NCBI RefSeq assembly: GCF_014164785.1
Contig: NZ_JACJFN010000005.1
Span: forward strand, 62,001-126,000
Origin: Aquipseudomonas guryensis
GTDB lineage: Bacteria > Pseudomonadota > Gammaproteobacteria > Pseudomonadales > Pseudomonadaceae
Reading direction: 5' to 3'
DNA: 64,000 nucleotides
Shown: in pieces, positions 8,428 through 17,092 of the stretch
Layout: each line of letters starts with the position of its first letter
Position numbering within the stretch: position 1 is the stretch's first letter
Notes under the pieces: generated by a model
The model's input: only the letters and a program-made list of their open reading frames with translations
Told to the model about the DNA's origin: nothing
The model's database searches: none
Program-made: the position numbers and the translations under genes

Positions 8428-10116
8428 TCACTCACCAAAAAGGTTGTTCCAGGCGCGCTTGATCGGGTTGCTGCGCTCCTCGCGCGCGGCCTCGCTGGCG
8501 CGGGCACGGCTCTGTGCCGCACGGGCCGAGCTGAGCAGTTGCTGATGTTCGTCACGCATTTTCAACAGCTCGGGGTTCTGCGGCTCGACCTGCAGGCCAC
8601 GCTCGATCATGGCCAGCGCGGCGGGGAAATCGCTGCGCCGGTAAGACGCATTGGCCAGGTCGCGGTAGAGCATGGCGACTCGATTCAACCCCGCCAGGGC
8701 CTGCTCGTTGCCAGGTGCCCAGCCGAGAATCTGCTGGTAGTAGTAGACCGCGCTGTCCTCTTCCGGCAGCAGCAGGCGCTTGTCGGCAATACTCTGTTCG
8801 GCCCGCTCGAGAAACCCGGAAATCCGCGCATCAAGCAGGCGCTGCAGCGCCTCCAGGGTGGCGGCGTGCTGCTCATCCAGGGCCAGGGCCTGGCGAAAGT
8901 AGAAGTCAGCACTGTCCTGCGCCGGCTCCATCAGCAGGCCTTCACGCAGACGCTGCTCGCCCTGAGTAAGGAATGCATTGATACGGCTTACCTTGATCCG
9001 TTGTAGACCAGCCAGCGCTTCCTCGTTGTCGGCATCGAGCAGCAGCATCTGCTGGAAATAATGGGTGGCGCTGTCCTGCTCCGGCTCGACCAGTTGGCCA
9101 CTGGCGAAGCGCTGCTCAGCCTGCACCAGTAAGGCTTCGAGCTGCTGGCGTTGTTTGATGTAGAGACCGGCAAACGTCAGGGTAGCGATCAGCACCAAGA
9201 CGCTGAGCCCCATCAGCAGCGGCATGGCCGAGCGGCGCTTGTTCGGTAGCACAGGCACTGCAGTTGGCTCAGCAGCCAACGACAGCGCCGGACGTAACTG
9301 GGTCTGTTCTAGGTCGCTCAGCTCCACCTCGTCCAGCGCAACCAGCAAGGCGCGGCAGTCGGCGAAGCGCTCGGCCGGGTTCTTCGCCAGCATGCGCGCC
9401 AGCAACTCGCGGAAGGCGCCCAGCGCTTCGGGCAGCGGTGGCAGCTCCATTTGCACATGGTTGACCACGGTCTGGGTGTAGTTGCCGCCACGGTAGGGGT
9501 TGGTGCCGGTGAGCATCTCCAACAGGATCACCCCCAGGCTGTAGATGTCGCTGCGCGCATCCAGCGGCTGGCACTGGGCCTGTTCCGGGCTGCTGTAGGC
9601 GGGGCTGCCGACGGCGATGCCGAAATGGGTCAGCTCGCTGTCGATATCAAGATCCTTGGCCACCCCGAAATCGGTGAGCACGGCCGTGTCGTCACTGCGA
9701 AAGAGGATATTGGCCGGCTTCACATCGCGGTGTACCAGGCCCTTGTCGTGGACCACGGCCAGGCCACTGGCGATCTGGCGGACGATGGCCAAGGCGCGTT
9801 CGGCGGCGAACACCTCACCTTTGTGCTGGGCCAGATCACCTCCGGCGACATACTCCATCGCCAGGTAATAACGGCCATCGGCCAGGCGGTCGATGTCATA
9901 GATGGTGATGATCGAGGGATGGTTGAGCGAGGCGACTATGTGCGCCTCCTTGACGAAGCGCACACTGAACGCCTCGTCATCGGCACTCAGCAATACCTTG
10001 ATCGCCACCTTGCGGTGCAATGATTCTTGGGTGGCCAGGTAGACCTCGGCCATACCGCCCTTGCCCAACTGGCCGTGCACACGGTAGCCGGGTATCTCAA
10101 GCAAATTGTCGCTCAT
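8428..10116 (-). CDS. Transmembrane Ser/Thr protein kinase with TPR-like extracytoplasmic repeats
   Basis: The 562-residue protein has a complete Hanks-type kinase domain (about 10-265): glycine loop G-K-G-G-M-A-E-V-Y at 18-26, Lys40, Glu57, H-R-D-V-K-P-A-N at 129-136, D-F-G at 149-151 and S-P-E-Q at about 176. One membrane span (about 299-320) separates it from a periplasmic part holding three similar units of about 46 residues. Each has an A-E-Q-R or G-E-Q-R start, an E-x-D-S-A pair and a Y-[FY]-Q-Q or Y-F-R-Q helix; a fourth, more ordinary TPR-like unit follows. The repeats suggest binding of a protein or cell-wall ligand that controls the kinase. It sits between the PP2C phosphatase gene (upstream) and the FHA gene (downstream), a usual phospho-signalling trio. 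Confidence 0.9.
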   Translation of the reverse strand: MSDNLLEIPGYRVHGQLGKGGMAEVYLATQESLHRKVAIKVLLSADDEAFSVRFVKEAHIVASLNHPSIITIYDIDRLADGRYYLAMEYVAGGDLAQHKGEVFAAERALAIVRQIASGLAVVHDKGLVHRDVKPANILFRSDDTAVLTDFGVAKDLDIDSELTHFGIAVGSPAYSSPEQAQCQPLDARSDIYSLGVILLEMLTGTNPYRGGNYTQTVVNHVQMELPPLPEALGAFRELLARMLAKNPAERFADCRALLVALDEVELSDLEQTQLRPALSLAAEPTAVPVLPNKRRSAMPLLMGLSVLVLIATLTFAGLYIKQRQQLEALLVQAEQRFASGQLVEPEQDSATHYFQQMLLLDADNEEALAGLQRIKVSRINAFLTQGEQRLREGLLMEPAQDSADFYFRQALALDEQHAATLEALQRLLDARISGFLERAEQSIADKRLLLPEEDSAVYYYQQILGWAPGNEQALAGLNRVAMLYRDLANASYRRSDFPAALAMIERGLQVEPQNPELLKMRDEHQQLLSSARAAQSRARASEAAREERSNPIKRAWNNLFGE

Positions 10117-10136
10117 GAGGTGTCGTATCGAAGTGG

Positions 10137-10928
10137 TCAGGACTTACGTGAGTTCAGCCATCTGCTGAGAAAGTTACGCGGTCTGGCGGCGATCACCGGC
10201 GATTCCGGGGCGCTGAGGCCAAGTACGATGCAGCTGATATTGTCCTTGCCGCCAAGCTGGTTGGCCAGCCCTATCAACTGTTCGACCAATGCATCGAGGG
10301 TTTCCGCCTCGGCGCACAGGTGTTGGATCTGATCATCGCTGAGCTCGCCGGTCAGGCCGTCACTGCACAGCAGCAGCAACTCGCCGGCGGCCAGGGTGCC
10401 GCGCAGCAGGCCGACTTCCAATTCCTGCTCTGTCTGCCCCAGGCACTGGATGACGATATTGCGCCGCGGATGCTGGCGAGCCTCTTCCACGCTCATCTCG
10501 CCGGCATCGATCATCAGCTGCACCCAGCTATGGTCGCGGCTCAACTGCTCAATACCTGCGGCGCTGACCCGATAGGCGCGGCTGTCACCGACCCAAGCCA
10601 GCTCGAATTCGCCGCCGGCAACCTGCAGCGCGACCAGGGTGGTGCCCATGCGCCGACCACCGGCAGCCTGCCCGGCCTGAATGATGGCGGCATTGGCGGT
10701 CTGCGCGGCCGTCAGCAGATCGCCACCGGTGCCAATCACTTCGCGCAGGGTCTGCAAGGCCAAAGCGCTGGCCACTTCACCGGACTGATGGCCACCCATG
10801 CCATCGGCAACCGCCCACAGCCCCAGCTCGGGGCAACACAGCACCGCATCTTCGTTGTGCGCACGCACCTGGCCGGCAACGCTCTGCGCCGCGAACACCA
10901 GGGACTGCTCGATGAGCGTAATGGACAT
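10137..10928 (-). CDS. PP2C-family protein Ser/Thr phosphatase
   Basis: The 263-residue protein shows the metal-dependent phosphatase motifs in order: R-A-H-N-E-D at 22-27, D-G-M-G-G-H at 42-47, M-G-T-T-L at about 94, V-G-D-S-R-A-Y at about 113, S-D-G-L-T-G at about 189 and K-D-N near the C-terminal end of the domain. It has no membrane span and should reverse phosphorylation by the kinase encoded 20 bases downstream. Bacterial relatives are PppA and Stp1. It is the first gene of the three-gene minus-strand operon. Confidence 0.9.
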   Translation of the reverse strand: MSITLIEQSLVFAAQSVAGQVRAHNEDAVLCCPELGLWAVADGMGGHQSGEVASALALQTLREVIGTGGDLLTAAQTANAAIIQAGQAAGGRRMGTTLVALQVAGGEFELAWVGDSRAYRVSAAGIEQLSRDHSWVQLMIDAGEMSVEEARQHPRRNIVIQCLGQTEQELEVGLLRGTLAAGELLLLCSDGLTGELSDDQIQHLCAEAETLDALVEQLIGLANQLGGKDNISCIVLGLSAPESPVIAARPRNFLSRWLNSRKS

Positions 10929-11060
10929 GGCTAGTGGATCATCTCGTTACTACACGTGAGCGGCATGATGCGGCCACCACCCGCGGCTGTCAGCCCTGCG
11001 CGGAAGTTTCCCCGGGAAGTGTTAAGCAGTCGATATCGGCAACGTGGCAACACCCACGTT

Positions 11061-11396
11061 TCACTGCTGACGCTGTACCTCGTAATTGTTCTGCCCCGGA
11101 TAACGCTGCACCTCAAGACCGCCGGGGTACTTGATGCTCTGCCGAATGCCGCCGTTCTGCTGCACGCCAGAACTGCCATAGGCATGACGCTGCGTGCTGC
11201 CACTTTCACTGGGTACGGCATAGCCGCCATAGACGTCATAACTCTGACTGCTGCTGGACGAGCTGATACTGCCGGAGGCACCAGGACTGACGTACTCGAT
11301 GGGTACACTCTGAATCTGACGGCTAACCGGCTCGGCGGCCAGCGCTGGTACAGCCGCCATGGCCATGCCCAGTAGCCCTATTTGCATGATGTGCAT
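11061..11396 (-). CDS. Small secreted Ser/Gly/Gln/Tyr-rich protein
   Basis: The ATG at 11396, preceded by GAAGGGG, gives a 111-residue precursor with a clear signal peptide cut near A-L-A-A at about residue 21. The mature part is low-complexity, with a run of six serines followed by Q-S-Y-D-V-Y-G-G-Y and several Gln/Asn-rich stretches that end in E-V-Q-R-Q-Q. It contains no Cys and no domain I recognise. Such composition suits a periplasmic or secreted, mostly unfolded protein. Confidence 0.6.
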   Translation of the reverse strand: MHIMQIGLLGMAMAAVPALAAEPVSRQIQSVPIEYVSPGASGSISSSSSSQSYDVYGGYAVPSESGSTQRHAYGSSGVQQNGGIRQSIKYPGGLEVQRYPGQNNYEVQRQQ

Positions 11397-11534
11397 TGGC
11401 AACCCCTTCCTCTCAAACCCAGCCTAGGATGCTACGCCGATTAGCACCGTTGGCGAGAGTGGCCAGCTCTTTGCCAGCCTTGGCAAAAGGCGCCGGGCCC
11501 GTATGATGCGGCGCTTTTCAGGGATGCCGTATTC

Positions 11535-12239
11535 ATGCCCTTGCGCTACCTCGTTGCTCTGCTCGCCCTGGTCTGCTCGGCCGCCAACCTCGCTGCTCCG
11601 CCCCGCACCTTTGCCGAAGCCAAGAAAATCGCCTGGAAACTCTATGCCCAGCAGTCCGTGGAGTTCTATTGTGGCTGCCGCTATACCGGCAAGTCGGTCG
11701 ACTTGAACAGTTGCGGCTATGTACCGCGTACCAATGCCCGGCGCGCCGCGCGCATCGAGTGGGAGCACATAGTCCCGGCCTGGGTCATCGGCCATCAGCG
11801 CCGCTGCTGGCAACAAGGTGGCAGAAAGCACTGCGCCAGCCAGGACAAGGCCTACCGAAGCGCCGAAGCGGACTTGTTCAATCTGGTGCCGAGCATCGGC
11901 GAGATCAATGCCGATCGCAGCAACTACAGCTATGCCTGGCTGCCGCAGCAACCTAGCCAGTACGGCAGCTGCCCGATGGTGGTGGATTTCAAGGCACGCA
12001 AGGCCATGCCCAGAACCAAGGTTCGCGGCATGATTGCACGCACCTATTTCTACATGAGCGAACGCTATGGCCTGCGCCTGTCGAAACAGGAGCGGCAACT
12101 CTTCAGCGCCTGGCACAAGCATTACCCGGTGCAGGCTTGGGAGCGCCAGCGCAACCAGCAACTTGCCTGTGTGATGGGCTGGAGCAATCCCCATGTCGGC
12201 CCCGTGGATATGCGCCTTTGTCCGAAAAAAGGCAGCTAA
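11535..12239 (+). CDS. endA: Secreted endonuclease I (EndA/NucM family)
   Basis: This 234-residue protein has a signal peptide (cleavage near L-A-A-P at about 21) and the core of the endonuclease I family: W-E-H-I-V-P-A-W with the catalytic His at about residue 79, and D-L-F-N-L-V-P-S-I-G-E-I-N-x-x-R-S-N-Y, where Asn and His residues bind the magnesium ion in NucM and Vvn. Cys residues (C-G-C, C-G-Y, C-W, H-C, S-C-P, A-C, L-C) are plentiful, as in the disulfide-bonded periplasmic members. The predicted role is non-specific cleavage of DNA in the periplasm or outside the cell. It stands alone, just before the cold-shock gene. Confidence 0.88.
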   Translation: MPLRYLVALLALVCSAANLAAPPRTFAEAKKIAWKLYAQQSVEFYCGCRYTGKSVDLNSCGYVPRTNARRAARIEWEHIVPAWVIGHQRRCWQQGGRKHCASQDKAYRSAEADLFNLVPSIGEINADRSNYSYAWLPQQPSQYGSCPMVVDFKARKAMPRTKVRGMIARTYFYMSERYGLRLSKQERQLFSAWHKHYPVQAWERQRNQQLACVMGWSNPHVGPVDMRLCPKKGS

Positions 12240-12298
12240 AACAAGCGCGCAAAGCCTGTAAGCAAACGTGCCGCTTAGCGAATTAAATAAGAAATCAT

Positions 12299-12327
12299 TT
12301 GGCGATTGGCACTTTCCCCTGTAGGGT
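12299..12327 (+). promoter_or_regulatory. Candidate sigma-70 promoter and long leader of the cold-shock gene
   Basis: TTGGCG at 12299-12304 and TAGGGT at 12322-12327 are 17 bases apart. Transcription would start near 12334, giving a 5' leader of about 136 bases before the cold-shock ATG at 12470. Cold-shock genes of the CspA type usually have such leaders, which control mRNA stability and translation with temperature. The leader is richer in T and A than its surroundings. Confidence 0.4.
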
Positions 12328-12469
12328 GATCGGACTGTGTTGCATGTGTCACCGCAAATCGACTTGTTTAGATCTCGATCCAACCTTCCATCGGTTTCTT
12401 TACTCTTTGCACTCAGTCATGGCCTGGGCTGTTCCAGTGTCATGTTCACTTTGTTCAAGGAGACATCCC

Positions 12470-12679
12470 ATGTCCGAACGTCAAACTGGCACCGTCAAGT
12501 GGTTCAACGATGAAAAAGGCTTCGGCTTCATCACCCCGGAAAGCGGCGCTGATCTGTTTGTGCACTACCGCTCGATCCAGAGCGCTGGCTTCAAAAGCCT
12601 GCAGGAAGGCCAAAAGGTCTCCTTCGTGGCTGTGAAAGGCCAGAAAGGCATGCAGGCTGACGACGTTCAAGTAATCTAA
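12470..12679 (+). CDS. Cold-shock protein (CspA family)
   Basis: The 69-residue product is a single cold-shock domain with both RNA-binding motifs intact: G-T-V-K-W-F-N (RNP1 region), K-G-F-G-F-I at about 18-23 and D-L-F-V-H-Y at about 29-34. These proteins bind single-stranded RNA and DNA and melt secondary structure. The ATG at 12470 is preceded by AAGGAGA. One variation is Tyr after the conserved His (V-H-Y-R, more often V-H-F-S). The gene ends just before a strong terminator, so it is probably a single-gene transcript. Confidence 0.95.
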   Translation: MSERQTGTVKWFNDEKGFGFITPESGADLFVHYRSIQSAGFKSLQEGQKVSFVAVKGQKGMQADDVQVI

Positions 12680-12696
12680 TTACTCGACGCGTCACG

Positions 12697-12724
12697 AAAA
12701 CCGGCCCACGGGCCGGTTTTTTTA
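12697..12724 (+). terminator. Rho-independent terminator of the cold-shock gene
   Basis: A stem AACCGGCCC / GGGCCGGTT with a 2-base loop (AC) begins at 12699, preceded by AA and followed by a run of T to 12723. It lies about 20 bases after the stop codon. Confidence 0.9.
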
Positions 12725-12784
12725 TCCCTGCCATTTTTACCCGCGCTCACCGTGCGCCATAGATTTCCTGAAGAGGGAGCCACC

Positions 12785-12964
12785 ATGCGAGTCAAAGGAT
12801 CCAGCCAGAAACCCAAACCGCAACCGGCCGTGGAAACCCACGAATCCATCGAAGCCCAGGTCGCAGCCTTCCTCAAGTCTGGCGGTGAAATCCAGCAGAT
12901 TGCCAAAGGTGTCAGCGGTCAATCGCTTACCCCCAGCCGGCATATCACCATCAGCAAGAAGTAA
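12785..12964 (+). CDS. Small SutA-like protein (59 aa)
   Basis: ATG at 12785 follows GAGGGAG and opens a 59-residue frame. The first 20 residues are basic and proline-rich (K-P-K-P-Q-P). The middle has V-A-A-F-L-K-S-G-G-E-I-Q-Q-I, which resembles the E-F-L-x-x-G-G-x-V-Q-x-I core I remember from SutA, the RNA-polymerase-binding regulator of slow-growing P. aeruginosa, and the tail S-R-H-I-T-I-S-K-K is basic. Lacking SutA's long acidic N-terminal arm, it would be a shortened relative rather than SutA itself. It lies right after the cold-shock terminator, in the same direction. Confidence 0.55.
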   Translation: MRVKGSSQKPKPQPAVETHESIEAQVAAFLKSGGEIQQIAKGVSGQSLTPSRHITISKK

Positions 12965-13131
12965 CACCCGCCGCCACATCGCCAGCCGCCACCGTTGACT
13001 CCGAACCTTTCGGCACTTTGGCGGAAATACTGGCATCTTGCCCAAGATCACTCTTGCCCGCCTCGGCAAAGCTCTGCATTCTTGTCAGCACAAGAACGAT
13101 AAGAAGCGCCAAAGGCCAGGGACTCTCGCTG

Positions 13132-14160
13132 ATGTTCAAGCGACTCAGGAAGGATTTTCAGCTATCCATCATCACCTTGATGGGGCTGATCGGCGTATTG
13201 GGCATTACCCCCTATGCAATTTATCGCCTGACCCATGGCAACTATCTGGTTGGCATCGCCGACTCGATCATTGTGCTTTCCACCATCCTGGCAGTGCTCT
13301 ATGCCTGGCGTACCGGGGACACGGTAAAACCCGGCATCTACCTGGCCAGCATTTTCTCCGTCGGTGCGACCCTGATCGCCATCGACCTGGGCGTCAACGG
13401 GCTGTTCTGGATCTATCCGCTGATCCTCTTCAACTTCTTCATGGTTTCTCCCGGCAAAGCCATTGCCGCCACCCTGCTCATTCTCGGCAGCCTGGTCGGC
13501 TATGCGTTATGGGTGCCCGGCAGCGTGTTCGAAAGCGACTATCAGATGGTCTCTTTCCTGGTCACCAATGTCACCGCCGGCATCATGACCTTCATCTTCG
13601 CCTACCGCACCCGCAGCCAGCGCGACCAGCTGCAGGTACTGGCCATCCGTGACCCGCTGACCGGTGCGCGCAATCGCCGGGCCATGGATGAAGAGATGAA
13701 AATCGCCGTTTCCAGCAAGCGCCGCCATGGCACCAGCTACGGCGTACTGGCCATGGACCTGGATCATTTCAAACAGATCAACGACCGCTTTGGCCACCAG
13801 GCCGGCGACCTGGTGCTGATTGATTTCGTAGAACTGATCAAGCACTGCTCGCGCAAGGAGGATCGCCTGTTCCGCTTCGGCGGTGAAGAATTCCTGCTTC
13901 TGCTGCCCGATACCCAGCTGGAAGGCCTGCAAGCCGCGGCCAATAATCTGCTGCTGCAGGTACGCAACGCCCTGCAGGGCCCGGGCGGGATGGTAACAGT
14001 GTCCATCGGCGGCGCCATCCTGCGGGCGGATGAAAGCCAGGAAAGCTGGCTGCAACGCGCCGACCAATGCCTGTATCAGGCGAAAAGCGCCGGGCGCGAT
14101 CGTTACTTCATCGACGAACCAGTAGCAGTGCCGCTCGGCAGCCCCGCTCCCACGTCCTGA
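13132..14160 (+). CDS. Membrane-bound diguanylate cyclase (GGDEF)
   Basis: The ATG at 13132 gives a 342-residue protein with an N-terminal set of about six membrane spans (residues 10-160) and a C-terminal GGDEF domain (about 165-325). The active-site motif is G-G-E-E-F at 250-254, which is catalytically competent, and an R-x-x-D inhibitory site (Arg241-Asp244) lies exactly five residues before it, so product feedback by cyclic di-GMP is expected. D-P-L-T-G-A-R-N-R-R at 174-183 is the usual domain entry. The frame extends upstream to 13018, but that part is not membrane-like and the in-frame ATG fits the family better. It is encoded alone; the membrane sensor type is not recognised. Confidence 0.9.
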   Translation: MFKRLRKDFQLSIITLMGLIGVLGITPYAIYRLTHGNYLVGIADSIIVLSTILAVLYAWRTGDTVKPGIYLASIFSVGATLIAIDLGVNGLFWIYPLILFNFFMVSPGKAIAATLLILGSLVGYALWVPGSVFESDYQMVSFLVTNVTAGIMTFIFAYRTRSQRDQLQVLAIRDPLTGARNRRAMDEEMKIAVSSKRRHGTSYGVLAMDLDHFKQINDRFGHQAGDLVLIDFVELIKHCSRKEDRLFRFGGEEFLLLLPDTQLEGLQAAANNLLLQVRNALQGPGGMVTVSIGGAILRADESQESWLQRADQCLYQAKSAGRDRYFIDEPVAVPLGSPAPTS

Positions 14161-14241
14161 GCACAGACTACACTCAGGAAAGGCCGCAGCATTAGCGCCA
14201 AACAGACGGGGGCCCGCTAACCGCAAGATGGGAGGTGTGCC

Positions 14242-14796
14242 ATGAATCGGCATTACTACATCAGTGACAATCTCGATGAACTGGAGACGCTCGAAAACGA
14301 GCTGGAAGCCAGCGGCATCAGCACCGAGCAAATCCACGTCCTCAGCGACAAGGATGCTGACGTCGAACAGCACCATCTACACGATGTGTCCTCGGTCATG
14401 AAGCAGGATATCGTCCACGCCGGCAAGATCGGCAGCCTGATCGGCCTTGCCCTGGCAGCACTGGTAGTACTGCTGGCCTGGCTTAATGGCTGGGCTGAGA
14501 CTCCGGCAGGCTGGATACCCTTTGTTTTCCTGGCAGTGGTATTGCTTGGTTTCAGCGTATGGGAAGGCAGCCTGTTTGGCCTGCAAAAGCCCAATAGCGC
14601 ATTCCAGCGCTTTGCCGACAAGCTGCACGAAGGCAAGCACTTGTTCTTCGTCGACGTGAAACCCGCGCAGGAGCCCCTCCTGAACCAGATAGTCGCCCAC
14701 CATCCGCGGCTTGAGCTGGCGGGCACTGGCAGCGCATCACCGGACTGGGCGATTGCCCTGCAACATCACTGGAACCAGTTCCGCAAACTGATCTGA
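14242..14796 (+). CDS. Hypothetical protein with two central membrane spans (184 aa)
   Basis: The ATG at 14242 is preceded by GGGAGGTG, a strong ribosome-binding site. The product starts with a soluble part that looks like a small alpha/beta fold (H-Y-Y-I-S-D-N-L-D-E-L, then E-Q-I-H-V-L-S). A membrane hairpin follows at about residues 64-85 and 92-110, and then a second soluble part (H-L-F-F-V-D-V-K, then a His-rich H-H-P-R-L-E). Proteins of this outline with a glycine-rich membrane hairpin occur widely in Pseudomonas, but I cannot name a function. It ends just before a hairpin at 14811. Confidence 0.6.
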   Translation: MNRHYYISDNLDELETLENELEASGISTEQIHVLSDKDADVEQHHLHDVSSVMKQDIVHAGKIGSLIGLALAALVVLLAWLNGWAETPAGWIPFVFLAVVLLGFSVWEGSLFGLQKPNSAFQRFADKLHEGKHLFFVDVKPAQEPLLNQIVAHHPRLELAGTGSASPDWAIALQHHWNQFRKLI

Positions 14797-14810
14797 AAGG
14801 CACACCATGA

Positions 14811-14834
14811 GGGGGCGAGTCGATACTCGCCCCC
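14811..14834 (+). terminator. Hairpin after the 184-aa protein gene
   Basis: A perfect 10-bp stem (GGGGGCGAGT / ACTCGCCCCC) with the loop CGAT lies 15 bases after the stop. A pyrimidine-rich but not pure T tract follows, so termination is likely but not textbook. Confidence 0.55.
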
Positions 14835-14895
14835 CTCTCTCCAAGTACCGCGACAATCAATACATTCAACAGACCAGACAGGATGCCATCGCCGC

Positions 14896-15648
14896 ATGAG
14901 TTTAAAGCGGGCACTGTTACTTGCCGGTGTACTGTTCAGCAACCTGATCCTGGCCTCGCCTTTGCGCCTGGTCAGCGGCGAAGACTACGCCCCTTATGCA
15001 GGCAGCGCCCTGCCCAATGGCGGGATGCTCAGCGAAGTGGTGTTCGCGGCCCTGAGCAGTTCTGGCTACCAGCCGAGCCTGGCCTGGCAACCCTGGAAGC
15101 GCGGCTATCACGCCACGTTGAAAGGCAGCTATGACGCCACCTACCCCTACCTGAAATCGGCAGAGCGCGAGGCGGAGTTTCTTTACTCGGAACCACTTTA
15201 CGAGGTCACTCAGCGAGTCTTCACGCGCCGCGGGATGATGCTCGAACCGGATAACCTGCAGCACTTTATCGGCAAGCGCCTGTGCTATCCGCTCGGCTGG
15301 CTGCCACCTGCCGCACTCAAGCCACTGCTGGAGCAAAACCAGCTACAGCGCCATGAGCCACCAGACCTGCTGACCTGCGCCAAGCTGCTGGCCCTGGGGC
15401 GTGATGACTTCTTTGTTGCCGACAGCCTGCTGGGGCAGCAGGCCATTCACTTATCGGGACTCGATCCAGGTCAATTCGACAGCTCACAGGCCGTGGTCAG
15501 CAAACACAGCCTGCACTTCATCGTGCCGCGCAATCATCCGCGCGCAACTCAACTGATCGACGATTTCAACCGTGGTCTGCAGCAACTGATGGCAAACGGT
15601 GAGTACCAGCGAATCCTACAGGCCCACCGCAGCCTCACAGTCGAGTAG
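14896..15648 (+). CDS. Orphan periplasmic solute-binding protein
   Basis: This 250-residue precursor has a signal peptide (cleavage near L-A-S-P at about 21) and the layout of SBP_bac_3 proteins: G-E-D-Y-A-P-Y near the N-terminus, W-Q-P-W-K-R-G-Y, A-T-Y-P-Y-L-K-S-A-E-R-E, and a C-terminal F-N-R-G-L-Q-Q-L helix. Orphan members of this kind in Pseudomonas are often tied to sensing or to polar amino acid uptake. It is similar in plan to the protein at 30791: both carry an Y/W-x-P-Y motif after the first strand and end in [FN]-N-[RQ]-G-L-Q-Q-L. The stop is 3 bases from the convergent pdxJ stop. Confidence 0.75.
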   Translation: MSLKRALLLAGVLFSNLILASPLRLVSGEDYAPYAGSALPNGGMLSEVVFAALSSSGYQPSLAWQPWKRGYHATLKGSYDATYPYLKSAEREAEFLYSEPLYEVTQRVFTRRGMMLEPDNLQHFIGKRLCYPLGWLPPAALKPLLEQNQLQRHEPPDLLTCAKLLALGRDDFFVADSLLGQQAIHLSGLDPGQFDSSQAVVSKHSLHFIVPRNHPRATQLIDDFNRGLQQLMANGEYQRILQAHRSLTVE

Positions 15649-15651
15649 TGC

Positions 15652-16398
15652 TTAGCCGCGCCCGGCTGCAGCCAGAATCAGCTGCTTCATCTCCGCGACC
15701 GCCCCCTTGAAACCGACAAACAGAGCATGGGCAACGATCGCATGACCGATATTCAACTCGTGCACCCCGGCAATCGCCGCCACCGGCTCGACGTTGTGGT
15801 AATGCAAGCCATGCCCGGCATTGACAATCAGCCCATGGGCCAAGCCACACGCCACGCCATCACGGATGCGGGCCAGTTCACGCGCCGCTTCGGCGGGCGT
15901 ATGAGCATCGGCGTAACGGCCGGTATGCAATTCGATCGCCGGCGCCCCGACGCGACGCGCCGCCTCGATCTGCTTCTCGTCGGCATCGATGAACAGCGAC
16001 ACCTCGCAACCGAGCTTGCTCAGACGCTCAACTGCTGCGCGAATGCGCGCCTCCTGCCCAGCCACTTCCAGGCCGCCTTCGGTGGTCAGTTCCTGACGCG
16101 TTTCCGGGACCAGGCAGACATGTTCGGGGCGGATGCTTTCGGCGAAGTCGAGCATGAAATCGGTCACGCCCATCTCGAAGTTCATCCGCGTCTGCAGCAC
16201 CTCCTTGAGCAGGCGCACGTCGCGCTCCTGGATATGCCGACGGTCTTCACGCAGGTGCACGGTAATGCCATCGGCCCCTGCCTCTTCCGCATCCAAGGCG
16301 GCTTTCACCGGGTCCGGGTAACGGGTTCCACGCGCCTGACGCAGGGTGGCGACATGGTCGATATTCACACCGAGAAGAATGCGATTGGCTTCAGTCAC
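15652..16398 (-). CDS. pdxJ: Pyridoxine 5'-phosphate synthase
   Basis: PdxJ condenses 1-deoxy-D-xylulose 5-phosphate with 3-amino-2-oxopropyl phosphate, the last step of de novo vitamin B6 synthesis. The 248-residue TIM-barrel protein shows the family landmarks [26 protein letters not shown] near residue 50, E-M-G near 75, H-T-G-R-Y-A near 160 and N-A-G-H-G-L near 195. It starts at a GTG that overlaps the end of recO by 8 bases and is the last gene of the lepA-to-pdxJ cluster. Confidence 0.97.
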   Translation of the reverse strand: MTEANRILLGVNIDHVATLRQARGTRYPDPVKAALDAEEAGADGITVHLREDRRHIQERDVRLLKEVLQTRMNFEMGVTDFMLDFAESIRPEHVCLVPETRQELTTEGGLEVAGQEARIRAAVERLSKLGCEVSLFIDADEKQIEAARRVGAPAIELHTGRYADAHTPAEAARELARIRDGVACGLAHGLIVNAGHGLHYHNVEPVAAIAGVHELNIGHAIVAHALFVGFKGAVAEMKQLILAAAGRG

Positions 16399-17089
16399 GG
16401 GCAGGTTCCTTGAGGTTCATAAAGAGTTCGCGGCTGACCAGCGGCCGGCCACCCAGATGCGGAGCCAAAGCCTGACGCATCAGGCGCTTGGCGGCTGCCA
16501 GCGCCCCCGGCGAGCTCCAGTCAGCCTGGGCCATGGCCAGCAGATCAGCCCCCTGGAACAGGCCAGGCTGCAGCTGCGAGACGGGCTCCAGCCCAGCATC
16601 CGGCTGCAGGCGATATAGGCCGACAGGCGTAATCGGCAAGCCGGACAGGTCGTGATCGAGGGCAAAACCATAGCCCAACTCGTCCAGCAGGCGCCACTCG
16701 AAAGCGCGCAGCAAGGGCTCCAGCGGTGGATTAACCGCCAGGGCCTGCAGCGTCAGGGCATAGTGCTCGAACAAGGCGGGATGTGGATCTTCTACCGGCA
16801 GCAGGCGGATCAGCAGCTCATTCAAATAGATACCGCTGAACAAAGCGGCACCACTGAGCAGATTAGGGACACCGGCGGCTTCCAGACGGGCCACATTCTT
16901 CAGCTCACCGCGCCCACGGAGTTCGACCTCCAACGGCACGAACGGCCGCGCTAAGGTGCCGGCCTTGCCGCGCGCGCCGCGTAACACGGCACGCAAGCGT
17001 CCTTGCGGGGTGAGCAGATCGACCAGCGCGCTGCTCTCGCGGTAGGCACGGCTGTGCAGAACATAGGCCGGTTGCGCGCTGGCCTGCAT
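16391..17089 (-). CDS. recO: DNA repair protein RecO
   Basis: RecO acts with RecF and RecR to load RecA on SSB-coated single-stranded DNA. The 232-residue product has the N-terminal OB-fold start ([13 protein letters not shown], then L-L-T-P-Q-G-R) and the helical C-terminal part with [11 protein letters not shown] and [11 protein letters not shown]. The zinc-finger cysteines of some RecO proteins are absent, as in other gammaproteobacteria. It follows era after 3 bases. Confidence 0.95.
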   Translation of the reverse strand: MQASAQPAYVLHSRAYRESSALVDLLTPQGRLRAVLRGARGKAGTLARPFVPLEVELRGRGELKNVARLEAAGVPNLLSGAALFSGIYLNELLIRLLPVEDPHPALFEHYALTLQALAVNPPLEPLLRAFEWRLLDELGYGFALDHDLSGLPITPVGLYRLQPDAGLEPVSQLQPGLFQGADLLAMAQADWSSPGALAAAKRLMRQALAPHLGGRPLVSRELFMNLKEPARD

Positions 17090-17092
17090 GGC

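Noticed and set aside
7554-10928. Assigning the kinase-phosphatase-FHA set to a type VI secretion system
   Set aside because: No type VI genes are present in the window, so the link is only by analogy.
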